21,512 bases of DNA from Firmicutes bacterium CAG:646 (GTDB taxonomy: Bacteria > Bacillota > Clostridia > Lachnospirales > Lachnospiraceae). The position numbers and the translations under genes are program-made. How positions within the stretch are numbered: position 1 is the first letter of the stretch; the number at the start of each line of letters is the position of its first letter. The DNA is taken from the NCBI GenBank assembly GCA_000432335.1, contig HF995401.1, forward strand, positions 11,042-32,553, in the 5' to 3' direction. Shown here piece by piece: positions 7,025-16,256 of the stretch. Under the pieces are notes generated by a model. It ran no database searches. It was given only the letters and a program-made list of their open reading frames with translations, and was not told where the DNA came from.

Positions 7025-7399
7025 TTATAATTCAAAACTTCCGGTCACGTCATTGTTGATCACATAATAAGCCGCACACTCTTCTGGTTTTACATAGATT
7101 TTTACATCTACAAGATCTCTTACTTTATTGCCCAGATCTTTTGTCCAAATTGTTTTCACTCTTTCCATGAGATCTTTGTCCAGAATCTCTCTTCCGGCGA
7201 ACTGCAGATAAATCTCCTGTGTCTTTGCCGGTGTCTTCTTTGCAGGTGCTTTCTTCGCTGGAGCCTTCGCAGATGTCTTCGCTTCTGCTGCCTGAGTTTT
7301 TACAGATGCTTCCTGTTTTACTGCTTCTGCTTTTACTTCTGTCTTTTTCTCCACAGCAGATTTTGTTGTCGCTCTCGTCACTACTTTTCTGGCTGCCAT
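7025..7399 (-). CDS. DUF6465-like protein with histone-like Lys/Ala tail
   Basis: This 124-residue protein has two parts. Residues 1-60 are a low-complexity tail rich in Lys, Ala, Thr and Glu, with APAKKAPAKKTPAK around 46-59, resembling histone H1 or HU tails. Residues 62-124 are a compact alpha/beta domain (IYLQFAGREI... to ...AAYYVINNDVTGSFEL) of the type found in the Lachnospiraceae DUF6465 family. The positively charged tail suggests nucleic-acid binding, but no experiment on the family is known to me. GGAGG sits upstream of the ATG, and a promoter candidate lies at 7441-7469. Confidence 0.8.
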   Translation of the reverse strand: MAARKVVTRATTKSAVEKKTEVKAEAVKQEASVKTQAAEAKTSAKAPAKKAPAKKTPAKTQEIYLQFAGREILDKDLMERVKTIWTKDLGNKVRDLVDVKIYVKPEECAAYYVINNDVTGSFEL

Positions 7400-7440
7400 A
7401 TTTTCCTTTCCTCCTCAACATCATTTTACATTACTTGTGT

Positions 7441-7469
7441 AGTTTACTCCTTATTCGCGAAATTTGCAA
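7441..7469 (-). promoter_or_regulatory. Candidate SigA promoter of the DUF6465 gene
   Basis: TTGCAA (7464-7469) and TAAACT (7441-7446) on the minus strand are 17 bp apart. The -10 box is weak (4 of 6). The promoter lies right after the permease stop codon. No terminator was found after the permease, so read-through from that gene is also possible. Confidence 0.45.
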
Positions 7470-7470
7470 G

Positions 7471-10400
7471 TTATTCCACACTTTTCATAGACTCTACCAT
7501 ATCCAGCTTTCTTAACTTAAAATGCATAAACAAATTTACCAAGAAAGAAAACAGGAAAGTCAGTACAATACTATATAAAAAACTGGTGAATTTGATGTTC
7601 CTTCCAAACATCATAATATCGATCTCTGCTGTGAGAATCACAAACCGATGAAGAATCAATCCAAAAATCACGCCTACCATGGCTCCGATTACTGTAAGAA
7701 CCACATTTTCCCGGAAAACATACTGGGAAACTTCCATCTCATAGAATCCCAGAACTTTCAACGTTGCCAGTTCTCTTCTCCGCTCGCTGATATTAATATT
7801 ATTCAGATTATACAGTACTACAAAAGCCAACATTCCGGCAGCGATCACGATCACATAAATCACCGAATCCATGCTCTTTAACATATCGGCAATCCTGTCA
7901 TTGATAGAACTTAAAAAGGAAACGTTCAAAACACCGGCAAGCTCCATATAACGACTCTGAAATGCTTCTTCAAATTCTTCTGTATTTTCCGTATTGACAG
8001 TAAGAATCTCCGAATATTCCGGCGCTTCCCCATATAATTTCTCATATACGGCAGGAGACATATACACGTAATGATAAAAATAATTTTCCACAATATGGCT
8101 GACAGGAATCTCTACCCGCTTCGTCTCCCCATCTTTGAGATAAATGGTATCTCCCTCCTCCACGGAGAGAAGTTTCGCCAGTTTTTCAGTGATGATCACT
8201 CCATCTTCATCCAGCTCATATACTTCCTTTGATATCCTGTTCTTCAGATTGACAAATTTACTGAATTTTTCCAGATCAGAAGCAACAACCATGTAGGAGC
8301 TCTTTTCTTTATCTCCGTATCCCACATCCACCGAAGATTCCAGCGCCTCCATCCATTCTGTCACCTGCGGGTCTTTCTGAACAGTTTCCAACACCTGCTT
8401 TCTTTCCTCTTCACTGCTGCTCATATCCAGATTCACCGCTCCTGAATAAATCCTGATCTCACCAAACTGTTTTTCGCCGATTGCCATGATAGAATCCCGA
8501 AGTCCAAATCCCACCATAAGCAGCCCCATACAACCGCCAATCCCCAGTACTGTCATAAAAAATCTTTTCTTGTAACGGAACAGATTTCTTGCTGTCGCCT
8601 TATTGGAAAAGCTCAAACGCTTCCATATCGGAGAGATTTTCTCCAGCAAAATTCTTTTTCCGGATTTTGGCGCTTCCGGGCGCATCAGAGCTGCCGGAAC
8701 TGCTTTCAGTTCCCTCCAACTGGCCACGCCTGCCGCAAGCACCGTCACCCCTACCGCCAATACAGTAGACGACACAGAATAGTTTACATACAAGGGCGCT
8801 TTAACTACCGGAAGATTATTATATAAAATACCATATGCATTGATGATAATCACCGGAAGCGTCAGCTGACCGCCGATCAGTCCAATGATACTGCCGGTAA
8901 AGCTGGCAAGAAAGGCATACCACAGATACTTTCCTGCAATAGCTCCCCTGCTGTATCCCAATGCTTTCAAAGTACCAATCTGGGTTCTGTTTTCCTCCAC
9001 CATTCGAGTCATCGTGGTAAGGCAGATCAGCGCTGCTACCAGAAAGAAGATCACCGGAAATACTTTCCCGATTGCTTCGATTCTCTGGGCATCCTGTTCG
9101 TACTCTACATACGTCTGAATGGAATCTCTGCCTAAAACGTACCATACCGGCAGTTCCAGCTCATCCAATTCCTTCTGAGCATCCGCCACCTCTTCTTCTC
9201 CATTTTCGATTTCTTCTCTGGCATCTTCTGACTGACGCTCAAACTCTTCCCGGGCGTCCTGCAGTTCTTTTTCTTTCTCCTTCAACGTATTTTTCGCTTT
9301 GCGGATCTCTTTTTCGCCTTTTTGAAGCTGTTCCTGTCCCTGCATTAGCGCAGTCTCCCCCTGCGCAAGCTCTCCTCGTTTGGCATCCAGAAGTTTTTGG
9401 GCGTCCTGCAGCTTCGCTTCGCCCTGGCGGATCTGTTCTTCGCCCTCATCCAGCTCTGCTTTCGCCCCATTCCACTGTTCTTTTCCCTGTTCCAGCTGTT
9501 CCCGCGTAACTGCTAACTGAGCTTCTCCCTGGGTAAGCGCTTTCATCCCTGCATCATATTGCTGAATACTCTCCTCCGTTTGAAGAATCACCGTCTCCAG
9601 AGAGACCGACTGCTCCTGCAATTTTGCAAGCGCCACAGCAATCTGAGAAATTCCCTTCTGTACTTCTTCCATCTGTCCCTTCAGAGACTCCAAAAGAATG
9701 GGATCCTGTTCTTCCTCCGGCAGCTGCAGGATACCGTCATATTGCCGTTGAAACTCTCCCAACTGCCCTTCCAACACTGTTTTCTGCTCCTGCATCGCCA
9801 CAGACTGTTCCTTTAACAAAGCCAACTGATTTTTCATCTGCCCCAGCTTTTCCCTTCCAGTCTCTACCTGCTGAGTCATAGCTTCCAACTGGCTTCTCGT
9901 CTCTGCCAACTTCCGGCTGCCTTCTTCCAGAGCAGAAAATCCTGCTTCCAATTCCTGCCCTTTCGCCGTCAACTCCTGTTTTCCAGCTTCCAGCTCTCCT
10001 TTTTTCTGCGCTAACACTGCCGCCTGACTTTCCAGCTCCCCTGCTGCGGCATCTATCTGCGCTTTTCCGTCTTCCAGCTTCTTGCTTTCCTCTTGCAACT
10101 GGCTCTTCGCTGTCTCCAGCTCTTTTTCTTTTTTCTTCAGCTCCTTTTTCCCTTCTTCAAGCTGTTTTTCCCCATCCTTTAGTTCTTCTTCCCCGTCTGT
10201 CAGCTTGCTCCGGGCATCTGCGATCTCTTCCCGCGCCTTGTCGATGTCCTCCTGACCATCTCCCCGAATCTCTCCGTAACGTATCTCACACCGGGTATCC
10301 GAAAGATCTTCCAGACGCTTTTTCACTTCTTCCACAACATCCTTATACCCGTTGCTGTAACAGATTTCTTTTTCCGCTCCCTCCACCGACAAATAAATTT

Positions 10401-11040
10401 CGGTGTAGGCATCCATGGAAAACGCTTCCTCCGGCACCATAGCGAAACCGCCTACCGTACCATTTCCAATAGTACTGGTTCCGCGATCAATACTCAGATA
10501 AAAAGGGCTGGTCCCCTGTCCTACAATCGTAAATTCTGAAATGCTCAGTATATCCTCTATGGGATTATCTTCCTCCCCGGAAAAAACCTGCACCTTATCC
10601 CCAATCTGATACCCATAATCCTGAAAAAAATCCCGGTCCAGAAAAATCTCATCCGCTTTTTCCGGCAGACGTCCTTCTTCTACAGTCACCTGATTCAAAT
10701 CCGGCGTAAGGGTCATCAGATGAAGAACCGGCTGAGAATTCGGCAGTTGGCAGAGAACATCCTGACTGTAAGAGGGATTGACCGATTGCACTCCCTCTAT
10801 CTTTTTCAGTTCTTCCACATCCTCATCCGTCAGCCCAAGCGTCCCCAGCACCCGGATATCCATCAGTTCTGCCTGATCATAATAAAGATCCGCCGACAAT
10901 TCCATATCCGGACTGGCAGCACGGATTCCTGAAAAAAATGCCACTCCCAGCATCACAATCACCAGAATGGAAAGAAAACGATTATGACTGCTTTTTACTT
11001 CTCTCAAAAAATCCTTTATCAGAATATGTTTTTTCTTCAT
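7471..11040 (-). CDS. FtsX-like ABC permease with giant extracytoplasmic coiled coil
   Basis: From the ATG at 11040 the protein has 1189 residues. The frame is open to 11082, but that start lies inside the ATPase gene without a ribosome binding site. The ATG at 11040 follows the ATPase stop by four bases. One membrane segment (about 22-41) is followed by a MacB-like extracytoplasmic domain. A coiled coil of about 365 residues (264-628) comes next, built of repeats like LEEGKKELKKKEKEL. The first FtsX domain has helices near 660-680, 707-731 and 758-776. A second half repeats the pattern, with a helix near 825-848, an external domain, and three C-terminal helices separated by SERRRELATLKVLGF. 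Such permeases work mechanically from outside, in lipoprotein, peptide or cell-wall functions. It pairs with the ATPase just upstream. Substrate unknown. Confidence 0.88.
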   Translation of the reverse strand: MKKKHILIKDFLREVKSSHNRFLSILVIVMLGVAFFSGIRAASPDMELSADLYYDQAELMDIRVLGTLGLTDEDVEELKKIEGVQSVNPSYSQDVLCQLPNSQPVLHLMTLTPDLNQVTVEEGRLPEKADEIFLDRDFFQDYGYQIGDKVQVFSGEEDNPIEDILSISEFTIVGQGTSPFYLSIDRGTSTIGNGTVGGFAMVPEEAFSMDAYTEIYLSVEGAEKEICYSNGYKDVVEEVKKRLEDLSDTRCEIRYGEIRGDGQEDIDKAREEIADARSKLTDGEEELKDGEKQLEEGKKELKKKEKELETAKSQLQEESKKLEDGKAQIDAAAGELESQAAVLAQKKGELEAGKQELTAKGQELEAGFSALEEGSRKLAETRSQLEAMTQQVETGREKLGQMKNQLALLKEQSVAMQEQKTVLEGQLGEFQRQYDGILQLPEEEQDPILLESLKGQMEEVQKGISQIAVALAKLQEQSVSLETVILQTEESIQQYDAGMKALTQGEAQLAVTREQLEQGKEQWNGAKAELDEGEEQIRQGEAKLQDAQKLLDAKRGELAQGETALMQGQEQLQKGEKEIRKAKNTLKEKEKELQDAREEFERQSEDAREEIENGEEEVADAQKELDELELPVWYVLGRDSIQTYVEYEQDAQRIEAIGKVFPVIFFLVAALICLTTMTRMVEENRTQIGTLKALGYSRGAIAGKYLWYAFLASFTGSIIGLIGGQLTLPVIIINAYGILYNNLPVVKAPLYVNYSVSSTVLAVGVTVLAAGVASWRELKAVPAALMRPEAPKSGKRILLEKISPIWKRLSFSNKATARNLFRYKKRFFMTVLGIGGCMGLLMVGFGLRDSIMAIGEKQFGEIRIYSGAVNLDMSSSEEERKQVLETVQKDPQVTEWMEALESSVDVGYGDKEKSSYMVVASDLEKFSKFVNLKNRISKEVYELDEDGVIITEKLAKLLSVEEGDTIYLKDGETKRVEIPVSHIVENYFYHYVYMSPAVYEKLYGEAPEYSEILTVNTENTEEFEEAFQSRYMELAGVLNVSFLSSINDRIADMLKSMDSVIYVIVIAAGMLAFVVLYNLNNINISERRRELATLKVLGFYEMEVSQYVFRENVVLTVIGAMVGVIFGLILHRFVILTAEIDIMMFGRNIKFTSFLYSIVLTFLFSFLVNLFMHFKLRKLDMVESMKSVE

Positions 11041-11044
11041 ACTA

Positions 11045-11749
11045 TCACCACTCGATCGTTTCCACAGACACGGGATGCTCATTGATCACTGAAGATTTCA
11101 CACGACCGTTCTTAATTTTTATTACCCTGTCTGCCATAGGCGTGATCGCTGTATTGTGGGTAATCACGATCACTGTCATTCCCTTCTTACGGCAGGTATC
11201 CTGCAGCAGTTTTAAAATAGCCTTTCCCGTCAGATAATCCAGCGCTCCTGTCGGTTCATCACACAAAAGTAGCTTGGGATTTTTTGCCAAAGCTCTGGCA
11301 ATCGCCACTCTCTGCTGTTCTCCACCGGAAAGCTGCGCCGGAAAATTATGTATTCTCTCTCCCAGTCCTACCTCTTCCAATACTGTTTTGGCATCAAGAG
11401 GCTCCTTACAGATCTGCGTGGCAAGCTCCACATTTTCCAAAGCTGTGAGATTCTGCACCAGATTATAAAACTGAAATACAAACCCGATATCATTTCTCCG
11501 ATAAGCCGTCAGCGCCCGATTCCGGTAGCCGCTGATATCTTCTCCATCCACCACCACGGTTCCTCCATCGCAAGTATCCATCCCTCCGAGAATATTTAAT
11601 ACGGTGGTTTTTCCGGCGCCGCTGGGACCCACCACCACTGCAAATTCTCCTTTTTCTATAGAAAAAGTAATGCCGTCTACGGCTCTGATCTCCACCTCGC
11701 CCATATGGTAAACTTTCGTCACATCCTTCATGGTCACAATCGTGCTCAT
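11045..11749 (-). CDS. ABC transporter ATPase (MacB/LolD type)
   Basis: This 234-residue ATPase partners the FtsX-like permease. Motifs, counted from the ATG at 11749: Walker A GPSGAGKTT from 41, Q-loop VFQFYNLV near 91-98, signature LSGGEQQR (140-147), Walker B LLLCDEPTGALD (160-171), and switch His198. The reading frame extends to a TTG at 11755, but GGGAGGGG abuts that codon directly and sits six bases before the ATG at 11749, so the ATG is the start. The gene follows recG by 24 bp, and the permease ATG comes four bases after its stop, so the pair is translationally linked. The MacB/LolD class usually powers conformational signalling or periplasmic/extracellular work rather than simple transport. 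Confidence 0.92.
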   Translation of the reverse strand: MSTIVTMKDVTKVYHMGEVEIRAVDGITFSIEKGEFAVVVGPSGAGKTTVLNILGGMDTCDGGTVVVDGEDISGYRNRALTAYRRNDIGFVFQFYNLVQNLTALENVELATQICKEPLDAKTVLEEVGLGERIHNFPAQLSGGEQQRVAIARALAKNPKLLLCDEPTGALDYLTGKAILKLLQDTCRKKGMTVIVITHNTAITPMADRVIKIKNGRVKSSVINEHPVSVETIEW

Positions 11750-11773
11750 AGCCAACCCCTCCCACTCTCTGTA

Positions 11774-13837
11774 CTACAGTCCCAGATCCTCGATCTGACG
11801 GCTGGTATACTGTTTTAATTTTTCTTTTAATCTCTGATTCTGTGGAAGCTCCAACTGAAAATCCAGAGACAAAATCTCACCGGCTGCCTCACTGGCATTT
11901 TTCATGATAGACGCGTCCCGAAAAATATCTGCAATCCCAAATTCCAGAACACCGCTTTGTTTCACACCAAACAAATCTCCCGGTCCCCGAAGTTTCAGAT
12001 CTTCCTGGGCAATGTAAAACCCGTCGTTGGACTGATTTAAAATCTGCAGCCTCTTTGATTTCTCCGCCTGATCCTTTCCATGGACAAAAATACAGTAAGA
12101 CTGAAATTCTCCTCTTCCTACCCGTCCCCGAAGCTGGTGAAGCTGGGCGAGACCGAAACGCTCTGCATTTTCCACCATCATTACCGTGGCATTGGGAACA
12201 TTCACTCCCACCTCCACCACTGTCGTAGATACCAGAACCTGGATTTTCCCAGAAGAAAATTCTTCCATCACCTGATTCTTTTCTTTCGGTTTCATCTGTC
12301 CGTGAAGAATCTCCACTGTAATATCTGAAGGTAAAATCCGGCGCAGAGTTTCAGCATAATCCAGAACATTCTCCCCTTCCATGCCCTCACTCTCTTCCAC
12401 CATGGGACAGATCACATACACCTGTCTGCCTTCCCTCACCTGATTTTCTATGAAACGGTACGCTTTCGGGCGATAACTGGTATCTACCACACAATTCTTG
12501 ATGGGAAGACGGCGGGCAGGAAGTTCATCAATCACAGAAATATCCAGATCTCCATACAGGATAATCCCCAGCGTTCGGGGAATTGGTGTAGCACTCATGA
12601 CAAGAACATTGGGCTTATTTCCTTTTGTGGAGAACATTTCTCTCTGCCGCACACCAAACCGATGCTGTTCGTCAGTGATAACGAGAGATAAACTCTCATA
12701 CTCCACCTTTTCCTGAATCAACGCATGGGTTCCCACGATCATCCGCACCTCACCGGAAGCAATCTTTGCGTAAATCTCCCTTTTTTCCCTGACAGTGTTG
12801 GAACCCGTAAGAAGAATGGGACGATATGCCTCCAGAAGATGATTTTCTTCCAGCAGCTTCGTAAGCGCCTCATAATGCTGACGGGCGAGAACCTCCGTGG
12901 GAACCATCACAGCGCTCTGATATCCGTTTTCCGCCGCCATGATCATGGCCAGAAAGGCGATGATCGTCTTACCGCTTCCCACATCTCCCTGTACAAGCCG
13001 CGCCATCAGCCGTTCTCCCCGCAGATCTCTCTCGATCTCATACCACACATTCTGCTGGGCTTTTGTCAGTTGATAGGGAAGCGATTCCATCACTTCTTCC
13101 GTTTTCCAGACTTCTTTCATGCGATAGTGATTTTCTTCCGTTCCTGTTTTCTCTTTCAAGTGCTGCAGCGCCAGGATAAACAGAAAAAATTCGTCAAACG
13201 CCAAGCGATTTCTTGCCTCCAGATAATGTTCCTGATCTTTTGGAAAATGAATCTGCTGAATGGCAAAATTATATTCCGCCAGTTTTCTCTCGATACGAAT
13301 CTCTTCTGGAAGATAATCCTGTTCCAAATCCATCTGCTCCAGCGCTTCCCCCATCATCTTTGTCACCAGATTGTTTGTAAGTCCTGCCGTAAGCCCATAA
13401 ATCGGCTGCATACTGTGCAATTTCTGCTCATACGCTGCCGGCGTATACATTTCTGGATGTTCCAGCACCCGCTGACCATTTTTCACTGCCATCTTTCCAC
13501 GAAACACCATCGTCATTCCCCGTTTCAGGGTATTTCTCAAAAAAGGCATATTAAACCAGGTAAGCTTGCATCTTCCTGTGGGATCACTGATCACCGTAGA
13601 AATCACAGTGAGATTCCTGATCCGCTTCACCTCCACACTGCCGGTAATCGTACCAGTGACCGCCGCCTTCTCCTGATCTTTCACTGCTCCGATCGCCTGC
13701 GGCTCCCGAAAAATATCATAATCCCGGGGATAATACCGAAGCAGATCGCCCACTGTCCTCACTTCTATCTTTTGAAATAATTTCTCTGTCTTTTCTCCTA
13801 TCCCTTTTAACACCCGGATAGATTCTGTCTCTCTCAT
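11774..13837 (-). CDS. recG: ATP-dependent DNA helicase RecG
   Basis: This 687-residue helicase remodels stalled replication forks and branch-migrates Holliday junctions. The N-terminal wedge/OB domain (VTGTITGSVEVK...) is followed by the superfamily 2 motor with Walker A GDVGSGKT (284-291), DEQH (389-392), a SATPIPRTL motif, and the C-terminal GRVGRGEFQSYC and GDLFGVKQSG motifs. The frame is open to a TTG at 13870 with no good ribosome binding site. I place the start at the ATG at 13837, preceded by GGAG nine bases upstream, which gives the usual RecG length. It lies 86 bp after fakA, as in the Bacillus yloU-yloV-sda-recG neighbourhood. Confidence 0.96.
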   Translation of the reverse strand: MRETESIRVLKGIGEKTEKLFQKIEVRTVGDLLRYYPRDYDIFREPQAIGAVKDQEKAAVTGTITGSVEVKRIRNLTVISTVISDPTGRCKLTWFNMPFLRNTLKRGMTMVFRGKMAVKNGQRVLEHPEMYTPAAYEQKLHSMQPIYGLTAGLTNNLVTKMMGEALEQMDLEQDYLPEEIRIERKLAEYNFAIQQIHFPKDQEHYLEARNRLAFDEFFLFILALQHLKEKTGTEENHYRMKEVWKTEEVMESLPYQLTKAQQNVWYEIERDLRGERLMARLVQGDVGSGKTIIAFLAMIMAAENGYQSAVMVPTEVLARQHYEALTKLLEENHLLEAYRPILLTGSNTVREKREIYAKIASGEVRMIVGTHALIQEKVEYESLSLVITDEQHRFGVRQREMFSTKGNKPNVLVMSATPIPRTLGIILYGDLDISVIDELPARRLPIKNCVVDTSYRPKAYRFIENQVREGRQVYVICPMVEESEGMEGENVLDYAETLRRILPSDITVEILHGQMKPKEKNQVMEEFSSGKIQVLVSTTVVEVGVNVPNATVMMVENAERFGLAQLHQLRGRVGRGEFQSYCIFVHGKDQAEKSKRLQILNQSNDGFYIAQEDLKLRGPGDLFGVKQSGVLEFGIADIFRDASIMKNASEAAGEILSLDFQLELPQNQRLKEKLKQYTSRQIEDLGL

Positions 13838-13923
13838 CTCACTTTGCTCCAAACCAAAAGGGCGCCGCAAAACCTGACAAAATCCGGCTCCACAACACCC
13901 TCCTCATATATTTTTTATATTTT

Positions 13924-15576
13924 CTATTCTACAGATATGATACAGTAATAAATCGGCTGTCCGCCACAGTTCACTTCCACATCACAGAAATCATACATCT
14001 CTTCCAGCTCTTCTCCCAGCTTTTCTGCTTCTTCCTGAGAAAAATCCTCACCGTAATAAATACTGATCAGCTCAGATTCATCATCCACCATGGCCTCGAC
14101 AGACTCTTTTGCCACGGATACCACATCTCTGCCTACAGAAAGCATTCCGTGATCGCCGATTCCCATGATGTCACCCTGATGGATCTCTTTATCATCAATG
14201 TGCGTATCCCGTACTGCATATGTGATCTGTCCTGTTTTTACCCGCTGAATCTCTTCCAGCATCGCTTTTTCATTTTCCTCTGCAGATTTTTCCGGTACAA
14301 AATTAATCACTGCAGTGATTCCCTGAGGTACCGTCTTTGTGGGAATTACCACAATATTTTTATCCTTCGTCAAAGCTTTCGCCTGATTTGCCGCCAGAAT
14401 AATATTCTTATTGTTCGGGAAAATGAAAATCGTATCTGCATTTACCCGGGCAATGGCATTGAGCATATCCTCCGTACTTGGATTCATCGTCTGACCGCCT
14501 TCGATCAGATAATCCACACCCAGATCCCGGAAAATCTCTCCGAATCCTTCGCCGATAGATACAGAAATAAATCCTACTTCTTTGCGAGTCTTCTGAGCAT
14601 CTTCCTCTGCCTGCTTTGCCGCTACCTTTTCCGCATCCTTAATAAGTTTCTCCTGATGTTCCTCACGCATATTATCAATCTTGATTCTGGACAGAGAACC
14701 AAACGTCAAAGCTCTCTGAATCGCCAGTCCCGGATCATTCGTATGTACGTGAATCTTAACGATCTCATCGTCTGCCACGCACACAATAGAATCACCGATA
14801 GAACTCAGATAACTCTTGAATTCCACTTCATCCTGCTCTGTAAACTTCTTATCCAGAACAACAATAAATTCCGTACAATAACCAAATTTAATATCGGCTT
14901 CTGCCTGCGGAGAAATCTTCACTACTTTTGCAGACTCTCCTGCGTCAAAAGTCAGGTCAATCTCCTTGCCCATAAATGCATCAAAAGCGCCTTCCAGCAC
15001 TACCATCAAGCCCTGTCCGCCGGAATCCACCACACCGGCTTCTTTCAGTACCGGCAGCATCTCCGGCGTTCTCTGAAGCACGCGGTTTCCTTCTGCCAGA
15101 ACATCTTCAAAAAAGCTCTGAAGATCCTCTGCATCTTCTGCAAGCTCCAGCGCTTTGTCCGCCACACCTCTGGCAACGGTAAGAATCGTACCTTCCTTCG
15201 GTTTCATAACCGCCTTATACGCAGTTTCCACACCTTTGTCAATGGCTCTGGCAAGCGTTACTGCATCCAGTTCCTCATGTTCCCGGATTCTCTTGGTAAA
15301 TCCCCGAAGTAGCTGAGAAAGAATAACTCCTGAGTTTCCTCGCGCTCCTCTCAAAGATCCAGAAGAAATAGCCTTCGCCAGCGTCTCCAGTGTCAGATCT
15401 GTAATTCCATTTACTTCCTTTACTGCTGACATAATTGTGAGAGTCATATTCGTTCCGGTATCTCCATCGGGAACAGGAAATACATTCAGTTCATTGATCC
15501 ATTCTTTTTTTACTTCCAGATTCTTAGCTCCTGCCAGAAACATCTTGGCAAGCAGTTTGGCATCTATTGTATTCAT
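13924..15576 (-). CDS. fakA: Fatty-acid kinase catalytic subunit-like DAK2 protein (YloV/FakA)
   Basis: This 550-residue protein has the full FakA layout. The N-terminal DhaL/DAK2 kinase domain shows NVFPVPDGDTGTNM (31-44), whose aspartates hold Mg-ATP, and RGARGNSGVILSQLLRG (76-92). A middle domain and a C-terminal DegV-like region follow. In the known system FakA phosphorylates fatty acids bound to FakB proteins, feeding exogenous fatty acids into phospholipid synthesis. No fakB is in the window. The gene starts 23 bp after the yloU-like gene and shares its transcript, a conserved Firmicute pair. AAGGAGG is rather far (about 14 nt) from the ATG. Confidence 0.92.
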   Translation of the reverse strand: MNTIDAKLLAKMFLAGAKNLEVKKEWINELNVFPVPDGDTGTNMTLTIMSAVKEVNGITDLTLETLAKAISSGSLRGARGNSGVILSQLLRGFTKRIREHEELDAVTLARAIDKGVETAYKAVMKPKEGTILTVARGVADKALELAEDAEDLQSFFEDVLAEGNRVLQRTPEMLPVLKEAGVVDSGGQGLMVVLEGAFDAFMGKEIDLTFDAGESAKVVKISPQAEADIKFGYCTEFIVVLDKKFTEQDEVEFKSYLSSIGDSIVCVADDEIVKIHVHTNDPGLAIQRALTFGSLSRIKIDNMREEHQEKLIKDAEKVAAKQAEEDAQKTRKEVGFISVSIGEGFGEIFRDLGVDYLIEGGQTMNPSTEDMLNAIARVNADTIFIFPNNKNIILAANQAKALTKDKNIVVIPTKTVPQGITAVINFVPEKSAEENEKAMLEEIQRVKTGQITYAVRDTHIDDKEIHQGDIMGIGDHGMLSVGRDVVSVAKESVEAMVDDESELISIYYGEDFSQEEAEKLGEELEEMYDFCDVEVNCGGQPIYYCIISVE

Positions 15577-15599
15577 CGCTACCTAAAGCTCCTCCTTCA

Positions 15600-15956
15600 T
15601 TAATCTATCACCCGGACACCTTCTACCAGAATATTGATCTTTTCAATCTCAATACCGGTCAAGGCTTCAACTTTGTACTTCACATTGGCTATCAGGTTAT
15701 CAGCAACTGCATGGATGCTCACACCATAAGCCACGATCACATGGAAATCCAGAGAAATCTTATTATCATTTAAAGTAACATTGATTCCATGTCTGAGACT
15801 GTCTTTTCTCAAAAGCTTTACCAGACCGTCTTTCATATTCACAGCAGCCATGCCTACAATGCCAAAGCATTCCACCGCAACGCTGCCGGCGCATGTAGCG
15901 ATCACATCTGAATTAATGGTAATTTCTCCCAATGCGGTATTTATACGCCCTTTCAT
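15600..15956 (-). CDS. yloU: Asp23/Gls24 family protein (YloU-like)
   Basis: This 118-residue single-domain Asp23/Gls24 protein runs from LGEITINSDVIATCAGSVA through the conserved VECFGIVGMA motif to VEALTGIEIEKINILVEGV at the end. The length is normal for YloU. Asp23-type proteins are linked to the cell envelope and alkaline stress; the YloU subgroup is nearly always next to fakA, as here. GGAGG lies nine bases before the ATG. Transcription probably starts in the 300-bp divergent region shared with rpmB. Confidence 0.93.
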   Translation of the reverse strand: MKGRINTALGEITINSDVIATCAGSVAVECFGIVGMAAVNMKDGLVKLLRKDSLRHGINVTLNDNKISLDFHVIVAYGVSIHAVADNLIANVKYKVEALTGIEIEKINILVEGVRVID

Positions 15957-16050
15957 AGGTTATCCTCCATTTCTATTTTCACTCTACAGCATCTGTACAG
16001 ACACTCTTTTATAATTCATCTTTTCCTCTGATATGAACTATACTGTATGT

Positions 16051-16056
16051 ATTATA
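16051..16056 (-). promoter_or_regulatory. Possible -10 box for yloU-fakA-recG
   Basis: A perfect TATAAT lies on the minus strand, about 95 bp before yloU, but the -35 region 17 bp upstream (TTTCTT) is poor. A second candidate, TTCATA-18-TATAAA, lies closer to the gene. I cannot decide between them. Confidence 0.35.
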
Positions 16057-16107
16057 ACCTGTTTTGCCGGAAAAAGAAATAATAATTTGAAAAATTTATA
16101 TTTTTAC

Positions 16108-16136
16108 TTGCAAAAAGATTTTTCTTCTGTTAAAAT
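16108..16136 (+). promoter_or_regulatory. SigA promoter of rpmB
   Basis: TTGCAA (16108-16113) and TAAAAT (16131-16136) are 17 bp apart, with a TGT just before the -10 box (extended -10). The mRNA leader would be about 115 nt. It holds a small hairpin, ATCAG-GGA-CTGAT, around 16184-16197, but no r-protein leader that I recognise. Confidence 0.75.
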
Positions 16137-16256
16137 AACTAATGTTGCTAATCTATATAGGTCTGTCAGATTTTGGATGTCAGATCAGGGACTGATTGAA
16201 AGCCCCGAAAGAGGTTATAGATATGTATGAAAAATATTGGTTAAGGAGGTGCAGTT

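Noticed and set aside
11041..11082. Longer N-terminus of the FtsX-like permease
   Set aside because: It would overlap the ATPase gene by 38 bp without a ribosome binding site and adds a non-conserved 14-residue stretch before MKKKHILIKDF.
12725..13780. 351-codon open frame on the + strand
   Set aside because: It lies antisense to recG, has no ribosome binding site and no recognisable domain; composition (His, Phe, Leu rich) is that of a reverse-frame shadow.
14149..15312. 387-codon open frame on the + strand
   Set aside because: Antisense to fakA, which has full family motifs; no start signals or domains in the reverse frame.
16033..16230. 65-codon open frame before rpmB on the + strand
   Set aside because: It runs across the rpmB promoter, has no ribosome binding site, and reads like non-coding AT-rich sequence.
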